Below are positions 19,753 through 26,473 of a stretch of 32,247 nucleotides of DNA, piece after piece (positions within the stretch are counted from its first letter, which is position 1; the number at the start of each line of letters is the position of its first letter). The DNA is taken from IMG/VR virus record IMGVR_UViG_3300008050_000169, positions 1 to 32,247 of that record; one strand, 5' to 3'. Under the pieces are notes generated by a model that searched no databases, was not told the DNA's origin, and worked only from the letters and a program-made list of their open reading frames with translations. The stretch is from a virus. A program made the position numbers and the translations under genes.

Positions 19753-20204
19753 TCGAGACAGCCGGTGTCGCAATTGTAGATCTGGTCGACATGGACGTGA
19801 ACACAGACCCCACAGTGCTCTGTGTCCGAGCGTATTCCAATTGGGACTTCCCCAAAGGCTGCCTCGACCCCGACGAGACGCACATTTCTGCGGCGGTCAG
19901 AGAGGTAGAAGAGGAGACATGTCTAACCCATGGAAATGATTACATTTTAATCGGCCAACCGTGTGCTCCAGTAGTGTATAAACCAGCTGCTGATCAGAAG
20001 AGAGCGACGTACTACATCGGAGTACGCACGTCAGACAAGACACCGTTCCTTCCGTACAGCGAGGAGATAGGCAAACCCGAGAACGACGAGTTCCGCTGGG
20101 TTCCCCTGTCCCAGCTATCAGACCTGTGCCCAGCTCGCTTAAGCGGCGTCGTAGAGGAGATTCGCCAATGGACCGAAGGACAGCAACATGGCAGAACTGA
20201 TTGA
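19749..20204 (+). CDS. NUDIX hydrolase
   Basis: 151 aa, ATG 19749 overlapping the previous stop; TTG 19743 is an alternative. The NUDIX box is intact: G-C-L-D-P-D-E at about residues 38-44, seven residues, R-E-V-E-E-E. It would hydrolyse a nucleoside diphosphate linked to another group, with Mg; the exact substrate is not readable. It could cleanse oxidised nucleotides or remove RNA caps. Confidence 0.85.
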   Translation: MIETAGVAIVDLVDMDVNTDPTVLCVRAYSNWDFPKGCLDPDETHISAAVREVEEETCLTHGNDYILIGQPCAPVVYKPAADQKRATYYIGVRTSDKTPFLPYSEEIGKPENDEFRWVPLSQLSDLCPARLSGVVEEIRQWTEGQQHGRTD

Positions 20205-20436
20205 TTACACAACCGAGGCCCTCGAACGCAGACTGCTGGACCATTTGAACCGGGGCGACAACGACCTCGCGGAGGTCCTGTCATCTTTGCTCGAGGGCTA
20301 TCTCGACGGGATCTTCGAGGTCAAGTGGGTCGACGGCGACCCTAGGTTCAAGATCCGAGAGGGACTGGACCAGGCTGATCTAGACGCCTATCACGGTAGC
20401 ATCGCCTGGGCCGATGATGAGGACGAGGACGAATGA
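20188..20436 (+). CDS. Hypothetical acidic protein
   Basis: 82 aa, ATG behind AAGGACAGC; it overlaps the NUDIX gene by 17 bases. It starts MAELIDYTTEALERRLL, is helical, and ends in D-D-E-D-E-D-E. Not recognised. Confidence 0.66.
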   Translation: MAELIDYTTEALERRLLDHLNRGDNDLAEVLSSLLEGYLDGIFEVKWVDGDPRFKIREGLDQADLDAYHGSIAWADDEDEDE

Positions 20437-20489
20437 GATTTGCATATTGTATACTGTAATTGACAATGTCAATCTCGTGGGGCCATATG

Positions 20490-20633
20490 GGTCCTCTAGA
20501 GGGGTGGCTCTATGAAGGTGAGTAGAGCCCCTCTGCGTGGGGCCTCTGCAGGGCTCCCTATAGCCCCTCTGGGAGGGGCCTCTGCATACTCAGTGGGAGC
20601 CCTCTGCGGGGGCCGGCCTTAGGCTAAGCACAA
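20490..20633 (+). repeat. Tandem GC-rich 36-base repeat
   Basis: Units begin at 20490 (degenerate), 20526, 20562 and 20598, a constant 36-base period. The core AGCCCCTCTG..GGGGCCTCTGCA can form a GCCCC/GGGGC hairpin. The flank TAGAGCC 20523-20529 also pairs with GGCTCTA 20506-20512. No spacers between copies, so not a CRISPR array. No gene was seen here. It may be an RNA structure or a terminator cluster. Confidence 0.6.
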
Positions 20634-20674
20634 AAATTTCCGCGCAGCTTTTGGGAAGCTTTTTAGTTTTTGAG
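20629..20674 (+). repeat. Direct repeat, copy 1 (CACAAAAATTTCCG)
   Basis: The first 14 bases are identical to those at 20884-20897, followed by a similar T-rich part with GCTTTTTA-TTTTT. The local AGCTT/AAGCT hairpin with its T-run resembles a weak terminator. It lies just before the membrane-protein gene at 20675. Confidence 0.5.
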
Positions 20675-20845
20675 ATGAAAATGCATATGTTGCACAAGGC
20701 ACCGTTACTACTTTTCTTGATATGGACAGGCTTCACCGTCATTGGTCTAGACTGTGATCTTTTTGGACCGGAACACTGGTTTGGAGCCCTAGTAATCGGC
20801 ACATTTTGGTGCCTATTCGCAATGATCAAGGGCATCTTTGACTAA
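20675..20845 (+). CDS. Small two-helix membrane protein
   Basis: 56 aa from ATG 20675. Two hydrophobic helices (about residues 7-24 and 34-52) with a short acidic loop, D-C-D-L-F-G-P-E-H. The ribosome site is poor. It sits between the two CACAAAAATTTCCG repeats, so gene and repeat may travel together. Confidence 0.55.
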   Translation: MKMHMLHKAPLLLFLIWTGFTVIGLDCDLFGPEHWFGALVIGTFWCLFAMIKGIFD

Positions 20846-20883
20846 AAACGGCACAAAGCTTAAAAAGTAAAAGGGCCCTAACT

Positions 20884-20929
20884 CACAAAAATTTCCGGAG
20901 CAATTTCGAAAAAGCTTTTTACTTTTTCT
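20884..20929 (+). repeat. Direct repeat, copy 2 (CACAAAAATTTCCG)
   Basis: Matches 20629-20674 (14 identical bases, then about 75 percent similar). CTTTTTACTTTTT at 20915-20927 is also complementary to AAAAAGTAAAAG near 20860, forming a long inverted repeat. Confidence 0.5.
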
Positions 20930-20981
20930 CTTTGGAGGTTAAAAAGAAAGGGGTGGTTCGTGGATCACTTTAAGGAACACC

Positions 20982-21350
20982 ATGGGAAAGAAAGGAAAGA
21001 GAGTTAATATTTTGAGGGAGGCCCGGGAGTTAACAGTGCTTAAAGCTGGCCACAAGAAGCCCAAGGGATTTTGGGCGTGGCTACAGTCCCGGTCTAGACC
21101 GGCTGTATTCTGCCAGGGTGTCGCGGTGGCACTTTTCAGTCACTGGAAGGACGCATCAGATTACATTGCATGGGCATCAGGTCCGGGAGTTAAGGGCCCT
21201 GGAGGCAGATTCCGTAAGGACTCAGTCTTGTCAGAGTATGACCGAGCCTGGGAGGCTTCCTATTTCACAGAGCTGCCAGTCAACCCATACATTCCTGGTA
21301 GTAAGATAAAGCCCCGGGCTAAAAATGTGCATAACATCAGACCCAAATGA
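20982..21350 (+). CDS. Hypothetical basic protein
   Basis: 122 aa, ATG 20982 behind AAGGAACACC. It is basic at both ends (begins MGKKGKRVN, ends K-N-V-H-N-I-R-P-K), with a central aromatic and glycine-rich segment (F-W-A-W-L; G-P-G-V-K-G-P-G-G). Not recognised. Confidence 0.68.
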   Translation: MGKKGKRVNILREARELTVLKAGHKKPKGFWAWLQSRSRPAVFCQGVAVALFSHWKDASDYIAWASGPGVKGPGGRFRKDSVLSEYDRAWEASYFTELPVNPYIPGSKIKPRAKNVHNIRPK

Positions 21351-21378
21351 AATATTTAAGATAACATAGGAGTGAAAT

Positions 21379-21696
21379 ATGGGCAAATCCAAGGAAGAGA
21401 GGATTAACGACCTAGTGACCACGCTTAGCCGTATTCGCGACCAGATGCCCCATGAGTACCCAGCACGCCTAGCACACTACGTTGACATGCGCGCCGGGGG
21501 TGACGGGGGTCCATGGCGAGAAGGGGCAACATCTGCGCTTAGAGAATTACACTACACGGACTTCCTGGATGAGGACTTTCAGACTGTGCTAGAGCTACTT
21601 GATGAGACCCCTATTATGCCAGAGTCAGAACGGGCGGAGCGCTTCTCTCATGAACGAGGCCTCTGGAAGCGCATCAAGAAATCCCTAGGGAATTAG
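21379..21696 (+). CDS. Small protein of the GGDGG paralogous family
   Basis: 105 aa, ATG behind AGGAGTGAAA. The family segment is D-M-R-A-G-G-D-G-G-P (about residues 36-45), followed by L-R-E-L-H-Y ... D-E-D-F-Q-T-V-L-E-L-L. It resembles the proteins at 72-302 and 21702-22148. It is helical and charged, function unknown. Confidence 0.7.
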   Translation: MGKSKEERINDLVTTLSRIRDQMPHEYPARLAHYVDMRAGGDGGPWREGATSALRELHYTDFLDEDFQTVLELLDETPIMPESERAERFSHERGLWKRIKKSLGN

Positions 21697-21701
21697 CAGA
21701 T

Positions 21702-22148
21702 ATGGGAGCATCAAAGTCTGAAATCTATCGGCACATCAAGAATATTGTCAAGCGAAAGTCGTACGGAGCCAACGGTGCTAAGCACTATAAGATTCAGAAA
21801 GAGCGCTTCAAGATCATGGCCAAGGGCGGAACCGGAGAACTTCCTTCCGAGACTGACACCATGGTCTCTACAGAGGGTCACACAGGAACTGTCCGCGAGC
21901 TGCACTTTGATGATTGGGATGACAAGGACTTCAGGGCAGTCCTGCGTGCTCTGAACAAGTTTGATAAGACCGATGTGATGCCCCCACCGCCCAAGATAGA
22001 TGATGACTCGGTCGACGTGACCAGCACAGTCCAGATTGTCGTGCAGCGCGCGATGGTCCTCTTTGATGCCCTAGATCGTGATGACCAGATTGACGCCCTG
22101 AACGCGCTTGCTGTGCGATTGGGCGTCATGGATCCGGACGACGTATAG
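21702..22148 (+). CDS. Protein of the GGDGG paralogous family
   Basis: 148 aa, ATG six bases after the previous stop. It repeats the motif as M-A-K-G-G-T-G-E-L followed by R-E-L-H-F-D-D ... K-D-F-R-A-V-L-R-A-L. The N-terminal part is basic and the C-terminal part helical and acidic. Adjacent to its paralogue, indicating tandem duplication. Confidence 0.7.
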   Translation: MGASKSEIYRHIKNIVKRKSYGANGAKHYKIQKERFKIMAKGGTGELPSETDTMVSTEGHTGTVRELHFDDWDDKDFRAVLRALNKFDKTDVMPPPPKIDDDSVDVTSTVQIVVQRAMVLFDALDRDDQIDALNALAVRLGVMDPDDV

Positions 22149-22170
22149 GGCCAAAAAGAGGCTGCTGCGT

Positions 22171-22193
22171 GATCATAGAATGATCTTTAATTT
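22171..22193 (+). terminator. Possible weak terminator
   Basis: GATCAT 22171-22176 pairs with ATGATC 22180-22185, followed by TTTAATTT. The stem is short and AT-rich. Confidence 0.3.
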
Positions 22194-22211
22194 ACTTTGG
22201 ATAGAATACAC

Positions 22212-22421
22212 ATGAAGACTTATAAGCTGTCACAGAGTGACGATCTGGACACCCTAGAGCATACCGATGAGTGTCATGTGATCGCCTCGCGAGGTCTCAT
22301 GTTCCCCGTCGAGTTCGTACGTTCGGATGGGGACGTGATTTACTACATTGATGATCGAGGTGTCCCGGGAAGCTGCCATCGGGCGGAATTCTTGCGAGTG
22401 ATCCGGCCGGTGTCGCCCTAA
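22212..22421 (+). CDS. Hypothetical SH3-like small protein
   Basis: 69 aa from ATG 22212; TTG 22197 is an alternative. Strand-rich pattern with H-V-I-A-S-R-G and D-V-I-Y-Y-I-D-D, ending F-L-R-V-I-R-P. The layout resembles the MKVGDLV family although the first residues do not match. Function unknown. Confidence 0.6.
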   Translation: MKTYKLSQSDDLDTLEHTDECHVIASRGLMFPVEFVRSDGDVIYYIDDRGVPGSCHRAEFLRVIRPVSP

Positions 22422-22426
22422 TTTTG

Positions 22427-22455
22427 GTGCATTGTCCCCGCGCATGTGTTATAAT
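22427..22455 (+). promoter_or_regulatory. Promoter, GTGCAT-N17-TATAAT, leaderless position
   Basis: GTGCAT 22427-22432, TATAAT 22450-22455. The next ATG is at 22462, only six bases after the -10, so the transcript would begin at or within one base of the start codon. Confidence 0.6.
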
Positions 22456-22461
22456 TGGTAT

Positions 22462-22896
22462 ATGGAAGACATTAAGATAGTCACATTCGATTTTGACAGT
22501 ACCCTCTGGCTATGGGGGTTTGATCCGTCGGATGGGATCTTCTCGCGCTCTTGTGGCCCGGATCCTGCTGCCCTCGAGGAATTGCGGTCATGGGTATCTA
22601 GAGGTGCCTCGGTTCACATCGTGACGAGTCGAGTGAGCTCGAATCGGAGCGAAGTAGACGAGTTTATGCGCGCTCACGGAGATCTCGTGATCGGTGTTCA
22701 CTTTACTGATGGCGCCTGGAAAGGGCCCGCGCTCGCCGAGCTTCGCTCGGATTTACATCATGATGATGATCCCGAAGAGCTGGTGCATCTCGAAGCGCGC
22801 ACGCGCGGAGTGCTATGGACATCCGGGAATGTTGATGAAAAAAATGAAGTGTGCAATCCTGAGGACTCTAGATTTCATTTTGATAATTGGCACTAG
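22462..22896 (+). CDS. HAD-superfamily phosphatase
   Basis: 144 aa, ATG 22462 selected because the promoter -10 is six bases upstream. Motif I is D-F-D-S-T (10-14; D10 nucleophile, D12 acid/base), motif II is V-T-S-R (54-57), the lysine is K87 in W-K-G-P-A-L, and motif III acids D101-D103 follow. The cap is small. It should dephosphorylate a small substrate or nucleotide; substrate unknown. It ends convergently, overlapping the J-domain gene by 4 bases. Confidence 0.82.
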   Translation: MEDIKIVTFDFDSTLWLWGFDPSDGIFSRSCGPDPAALEELRSWVSRGASVHIVTSRVSSNRSEVDEFMRAHGDLVIGVHFTDGAWKGPALAELRSDLHHDDDPEELVHLEARTRGVLWTSGNVDEKNEVCNPEDSRFHFDNWH

Positions 22897-23480
22897 CTCT
22901 TCGGCTGATTTTTCTGCCACTCGAAAAAAGCCTTGGGATCGATGCCCAGGGCTTCTTGAATTGTTCTTCTCATCTTATCAGACTTATTTGACTGGGCCCA
23001 TGCCCACCGAGCCGTTGACTTAATTTTAACGAGAGACGCTCGCTGGTCGTCAATTTGGCTCTCTAGTATTGTCAAGTCCTCAAGTGTCATGTCAACATCC
23101 ACACCCAATTCTAGTGATGCTATTAACATTTCAGCTAAATCTCCCTCTTCGTACGCGCTCTGTATTCTCTTAAAAGCTAGCTCATCACCTGTGATATCAG
23201 GATGCGTCAGCATGGCCAGCTTCCGATGAAGAAATTTTGCCGGTCCACTTTCTATCTTGGGAAAAGTCGTATCGATCTCATGGCCATGGTCACCGGCCAT
23301 TTTTTCTCCGTTTTTGGACCGGTCAGTACAGAATAGTTCCTCTTCGCGAAAATCGTTAACAAACTGCCCACCATACAACATATCAAGCTCTTTAAGCTCT
23401 TCCTTCTCGAGAGAAAGAGCGATTGCCAAATGAGTGAGTTTCTTAAATTTCTTTTTTTCTATTGTTTTCATTCTATTCAT
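22893..23480 (-). CDS. J-domain protein (DnaJ-like co-chaperone)
   Basis: 195 aa on the minus strand. H-P-D is at 93-95 in the segment K-L-A-M-L-T-H-P-D-I-T-G, followed by F-K-R-I-Q-S-A-Y-E-E-G-D-L-A-E-M-L. This is a divergent J-domain placed in the middle of the protein. The N-terminus is basic and helical; the C-terminus is a long helix ending in aromatic residues. It would stimulate an Hsp70 ATPase; the phage DnaK at 3379 is a natural partner. It lacks the G/F region and zinc fingers of classical DnaJ. Confidence 0.75.
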   Translation of the reverse strand: MNRMKTIEKKKFKKLTHLAIALSLEKEELKELDMLYGGQFVNDFREEELFCTDRSKNGEKMAGDHGHEIDTTFPKIESGPAKFLHRKLAMLTHPDITGDELAFKRIQSAYEEGDLAEMLIASLELGVDVDMTLEDLTILESQIDDQRASLVKIKSTARWAWAQSNKSDKMRRTIQEALGIDPKAFFEWQKNQPKS

Positions 23481-23502
23481 AATTAGATCTAGAGGTGATC
23501 AC

Positions 23503-23865
23503 ATGAGAAGCAAAAGACAGATCAGGGCAATTGTTAATAAAATCGTATCCGAAGATAGAGATCCGCTCAAAGACATTCTAGATCACGATAACACAGAGGA
23601 CGTTGTTCACGCGTTGCACACTGCATGGGAAGGCGGAGAGCCATCAGCGAGATGGAGCACAGAAGATGATCAAAAAGCGCCAGAGCGCGAAAATCTTGTA
23701 CAGCCTATTGATCATGCCGAGGCAGCCGGAGGAGAACCTACTACGAAAGGCCAAGAGGTCATTCAGCATCACGACGGTTCAGTCGTTTCTGTCGATGATA
23801 GAAAGCTTAAGATGACAGAGTCGCAGCTTCGATCGATTGTCAGAGGGGCACTCACCAGAATTTAA
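23503..23865 (+). CDS. Hypothetical protein with terminal R-x-I-V motifs
   Basis: 120 aa from ATG 23503 behind AGAGGTG. Begins M-R-S-K-R-Q-I-R-A-I-V and ends M-T-E-S-Q-L-R-S-I-V-R-G-A-L. The E-S-Q-L-R-x-I-I-R-x-x-L type helix recurs in proteins of marine T4-like phages (from memory) and the gene at 24631 begins similarly. The middle is acidic and low-complexity. Function unknown; a structural or scaffold role is possible. Confidence 0.68.
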   Translation: MRSKRQIRAIVNKIVSEDRDPLKDILDHDNTEDVVHALHTAWEGGEPSARWSTEDDQKAPERENLVQPIDHAEAAGGEPTTKGQEVIQHHDGSVVSVDDRKLKMTESQLRSIVRGALTRI

Positions 23866-23873
23866 TGCCCCTT

Positions 23874-23902
23874 GTACACTTTGTGTCGTCATCGATTATA
23901 AT
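23874..23902 (+). promoter_or_regulatory. Promoter, GTACAC-N17-TATAAT
   Basis: GTACAC 23874-23879 (four of six to GTGCAA), TATAAT 23897-23902, then GACGCATGG. It drives the gene at 23922. Confidence 0.55.
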
Positions 23903-23921
23903 GACGCATGGGGGGTAAAAG

Positions 23922-24221
23922 ATGAATCTAAATGTATCAGGTAGCCAAGATGTTCATTTAAGTTCCATGCATTTTATGAAAAACGGTGAATTGATTCTAG
24001 AGGGTAATCCGGATACAGATGCATCAATTGAAGAAATGACATCACTTATGATGACGCAAGACTATATCATATACGCCCTAACTAGAGATGATTGGATGAT
24101 GCATTTTATGGAAGCGCTAAATGATAAATTGACACCCGTTCAAGAAAAGATAAGCCGATCACACTTAACTGTTATTGACGGCGGAAAATCTAGAAAAAAG
24201 TCCGGACCGAAGGGGAGTTAA
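23922..24221 (+). CDS. Hypothetical protein
   Basis: 99 aa, ATG behind GGGGGG. Methionine-rich in its middle, acidic first half, then a basic end (S-R-K-K-S-G-P-K-G-S). No recognised domain. It follows a family promoter directly. Confidence 0.68.
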   Translation: MNLNVSGSQDVHLSSMHFMKNGELILEGNPDTDASIEEMTSLMMTQDYIIYALTRDDWMMHFMEALNDKLTPVQEKISRSHLTVIDGGKSRKKSGPKGS

Positions 24222-24377
24222 TTAACTTTGTCATATTCTCATAACAACCATATTTATTAACAATTGCAGCAAATAAATTATCATAATGATCTGCGAGAGT
24301 GGTAAAAATTAATTTATCTAGATAGATACTAGTAAGTGAATATGCATCTAAGCTTTTCACATAGAGCGGCGTTAAGA

Positions 24378-24620
24378 ATGATAAAAACAATTTTGGCAAT
24401 AATACTGTTGACAGCGTCAACTAGCATTGTAAAGGCCGGTGACAAGAGAACGGTAACCTCTTTAGAGGAAGCACCCAAAACTAGACTTCTTCTAAAGCGA
24501 GAGATGACTTCAATAGGTGAAGATTTTCGAAATAATCGTAAATCTCTTCCGGATCCAACCCAAACCAACGAAAAACAAGTGTCTGCTTGGTGCAAAATAA
24601 TAACTTCAATCCTAAAATAG
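24378..24620 (+). CDS. Predicted secreted small protein
   Basis: 80 aa from ATG 24378, with a signal peptide (M-I-K-T-I-L-A-I-I-L-L-T-A-S-T) and an A-x-A-like site near residues 19-21 (V-K-A-G). GTG 24336 gives a longer frame but no visible ribosome site. The mature part is short and basic. Its 3' end overlaps the promoter at 24590. Confidence 0.55.
   Translation: MIKTILAIILLTASTSIVKAGDKRTVTSLEEAPKTRLLLKREMTSIGEDFRNNRKSLPDPTQTNEKQVSAWCKIITSILK
24590..24618 (+). promoter_or_regulatory. Promoter, GTGCAA-N17-TAAAAT type
   Basis: GTGCAA 24590-24595, TAAAAT 24613-24618, then AGATTC. It lies within the end of the secreted-protein gene and immediately before the gene at 24631. Confidence 0.5.
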
Positions 24621-24630
24621 ATTCAGGTCA

Positions 24631-24909
24631 ATGAAATCGTCTATAGCAATAATTAGAAAATTTATTAGGGAAGAGATTGGAAGAAATTTTCATACATTAG
24701 ATAACTCTCCTTATACATTTGACGATCTAGATGATTATAATGTAGAAATAATCAGTAATTCTATAGATGATAATTTTTTGCTAGACGTTTATTTTCAAGG
24801 TGAAAAAATTTCTCCGTCAGGTGTTTACAAGACACACGAAGAAGCTCATCATGCAAGTAGAATGATAATCGATAGAGACAGAGTCAAAAGGATGAATAAT
24901 GGGGCGTAA
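24631..24909 (+). CDS. Hypothetical protein with N-terminal R-x-F-I-R-E-E helix
   Basis: 92 aa. Begins M-K-S-S-I-A-I-I-R-K-F-I-R-E-E-I, similar in style to the terminal helices of the protein at 23503-23865. Acidic, aromatic middle; ends with a basic segment. It overlaps the next gene by 11 bases. Confidence 0.68.
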   Translation: MKSSIAIIRKFIREEIGRNFHTLDNSPYTFDDLDDYNVEIISNSIDDNFLLDVYFQGEKISPSGVYKTHEEAHHASRMIIDRDRVKRMNNGA

Positions 24910-25186
24910 GCGTAATAGTCTGCCCGACTTCATTGATGGTAAGCGATATTTTCTAAGACACGGGCGCTATAGAGATGGATCCGAAATTGTCTATAAGCGA
25001 CTTTCTGATGGTGAGACGTCTCTCGGGTCGGTGAGATGGTTTGAAAAAGAGAAATCAGGAAAAATTTCGATAACTGTTATTGACAATATACTGCACAATT
25101 ATCAAACATGCTACATTGAAGACATAATAGAGAAGGTTGATCAAAAAACAAGAAAGAAACTTGTAAGCAAAATGAACAAGCCTTAA
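24899..25186 (+). CDS. Hypothetical basic protein
   Basis: 95 aa, ATG overlapping the end of the previous gene. Beta-rich, basic (K and R throughout), with D-G-K-R-Y-F-L-R-H-G-R-Y near the N-terminus and a lysine-rich end. Not recognised. It is convergent with the protease on the other strand, overlapping it by 4 bases. Confidence 0.66.
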   Translation: MGRKRNSLPDFIDGKRYFLRHGRYRDGSEIVYKRLSDGETSLGSVRWFEKEKSGKISITVIDNILHNYQTCYIEDIIEKVDQKTRKKLVSKMNKP

Positions 25187-25959
25187 TTGATCCCCTTTAA
25201 GAAATTTACAATATCTTTATGACCAGCTCCGAGCCCCACACTTTCAATGTCTAGGTACGCAGCGTTAAGCATACCGACAGCTTGAAAATTTTCATTCAAA
25301 ACAACGGAACCACTAGATCCTGGGCGTGTCGGTATTGTAAAAAAGTGCCAGCGCTTATCATGGCCAGAATAATATCCTGAAAATATGAGTGTCATGGTTG
25401 GCGAATTGATTCCATACGGTGCTGATATCGCGTAAATGGGGTCGCCTATTTTAGGTGGCTTGTGTGATACTTTGACGGGCGGGGCTACCATCGATGGAAC
25501 AGATAGTGCACATAAGTCCTTTTTTTCATCGAGCGTAATAACTTCTGTTTCTAAAAATTTTCCAGACGTATTTCTTATCTTGATAATCGATTCTAACCTT
25601 ACAGAAAATTTTATTCCTTGCTGCTCAAAAATTTCCGGAAAATCATGTGTGCAAACATGTGCTGCGGTTAAAAAAATTGGTCGACCATTAGCCCACATTA
25701 AAAGCCCAGAACCAGAGCCACGTGCTACTATGGGAGGAAGCTTGCTAATAATCTCTTCACATTTATCAAATTCATCTGAAGGGAGGCACTTGTCAGGAAT
25801 TACCCTGTGAGTCACAGACACAAAGGCGAATGCGTCTACTGGTATTTCTGATGGTGATCGATTTGCATACTGAAGGTGGCTACTAAGAGATACACAGCTT
25901 ATAGATAAGCTTGATAACAGCACTATAAGCATCAAAATTGAGAGAAAATTCTTAAACAT
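25183..25959 (-). CDS. Trypsin-like serine protease, lipoprotein, minus strand
   Basis: 258 aa. Signal peptide (residues 1-21) ends at Cys22 in L-S-I-S-C. The triad is H101 in T-A-A-H, D148 in K-D-L-C-A-L and S216 in R-P-G-S-S-G. It is larger than, and on the opposite strand from, the related protease at 10732-11418, with the same domain order. Membrane-anchored, periplasmic or outer-membrane facing by prediction. The substrate is unknown. Confidence 0.86.
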   Translation of the reverse strand: MFKNFLSILMLIVLLSSLSISCVSLSSHLQYANRSPSEIPVDAFAFVSVTHRVIPDKCLPSDEFDKCEEIISKLPPIVARGSGSGLLMWANGRPIFLTAAHVCTHDFPEIFEQQGIKFSVRLESIIKIRNTSGKFLETEVITLDEKKDLCALSVPSMVAPPVKVSHKPPKIGDPIYAISAPYGINSPTMTLIFSGYYSGHDKRWHFFTIPTRPGSSGSVVLNENFQAVGMLNAAYLDIESVGLGAGHKDIVNFLKGIN

Positions 25960-25970
25960 TACATATCATC

Positions 25971-25999
25971 TTGTAATTTTTGATCTAGATTACCATAAT
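25971..25999 (+). promoter_or_regulatory. Promoter, TTGTAA-N17-CATAAT
   Basis: TTGTAA 25971-25976 and CATAAT 25994-25999, spacer 17. It lies between divergent genes and drives the gene at 26028, which begins the block of ClpP, cytidylyltransferase and helicase. Confidence 0.45.
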
Positions 26000-26027
26000 A
26001 TAAGTATGAAAGCTATGGAGATAAAAA

Positions 26028-26465
26028 ATGAGTGTAGGAGTTCATGATAAAATTGACAAATTTTTAAAAAAGCAAGCTGTAGGCAATCTAAGCTCAGTTG
26101 TGTGTAGATTGAGATACGATGGGTTTATTCCTAGGGCTTCGTTGAATAGTGACAGTATCTTAGAAAAATTTTCGATAGAGCTTTCAAACCTAATAGCCAT
26201 GGGTCAACACCCCACCCTGAATCCCATTATGGATAGTTTACTATCGTACGATAAGGGAACGCTAGCTAAAGATATTCAAGCTCATATTAAAAAAAATTGC
26301 ACGTTCGAATCTTTCGAATGTGATGATAAAAATGATGTCGCAATCATTCGAACAGAAATTCACTTAGTTACCAGCAACATCACACCTTTTTTAAAGCAGG
26401 AGAAGGTGATAATAGAATCAGCAGAGTTTCAAACTTTTCTTTTCAAATATGAAATTAGGGATTAG
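26028..26465 (+). CDS. Hypothetical protein
   Basis: 145 aa, ATG with GGAG upstream. Mixed helical and strand pattern, ends F-K-Y-E-I-R-D. Not recognised. First gene of the AT-rich operon that continues with ClpP. Confidence 0.68.
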   Translation: MSVGVHDKIDKFLKKQAVGNLSSVVCRLRYDGFIPRASLNSDSILEKFSIELSNLIAMGQHPTLNPIMDSLLSYDKGTLAKDIQAHIKKNCTFESFECDDKNDVAIIRTEIHLVTSNITPFLKQEKVIIESAEFQTFLFKYEIRD

Positions 26466-26473
26466 ATACATAC

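Noticed and set aside
20490-20633. CRISPR array
   Set aside because: The 36-base units are contiguous with no unique spacers, and no cas genes are present.
24336-24377. GTG start for the secreted protein
   Set aside because: It would put a polar stretch before the hydrophobic signal peptide; ATG 24378 gives a normal signal peptide.
24190-24420. Minus-strand frame that looks mildly protein-like
   Set aside because: It has no ATG near its plausible start and no ribosome site, and it overlaps two plus-strand genes; kept as a remote possibility only.
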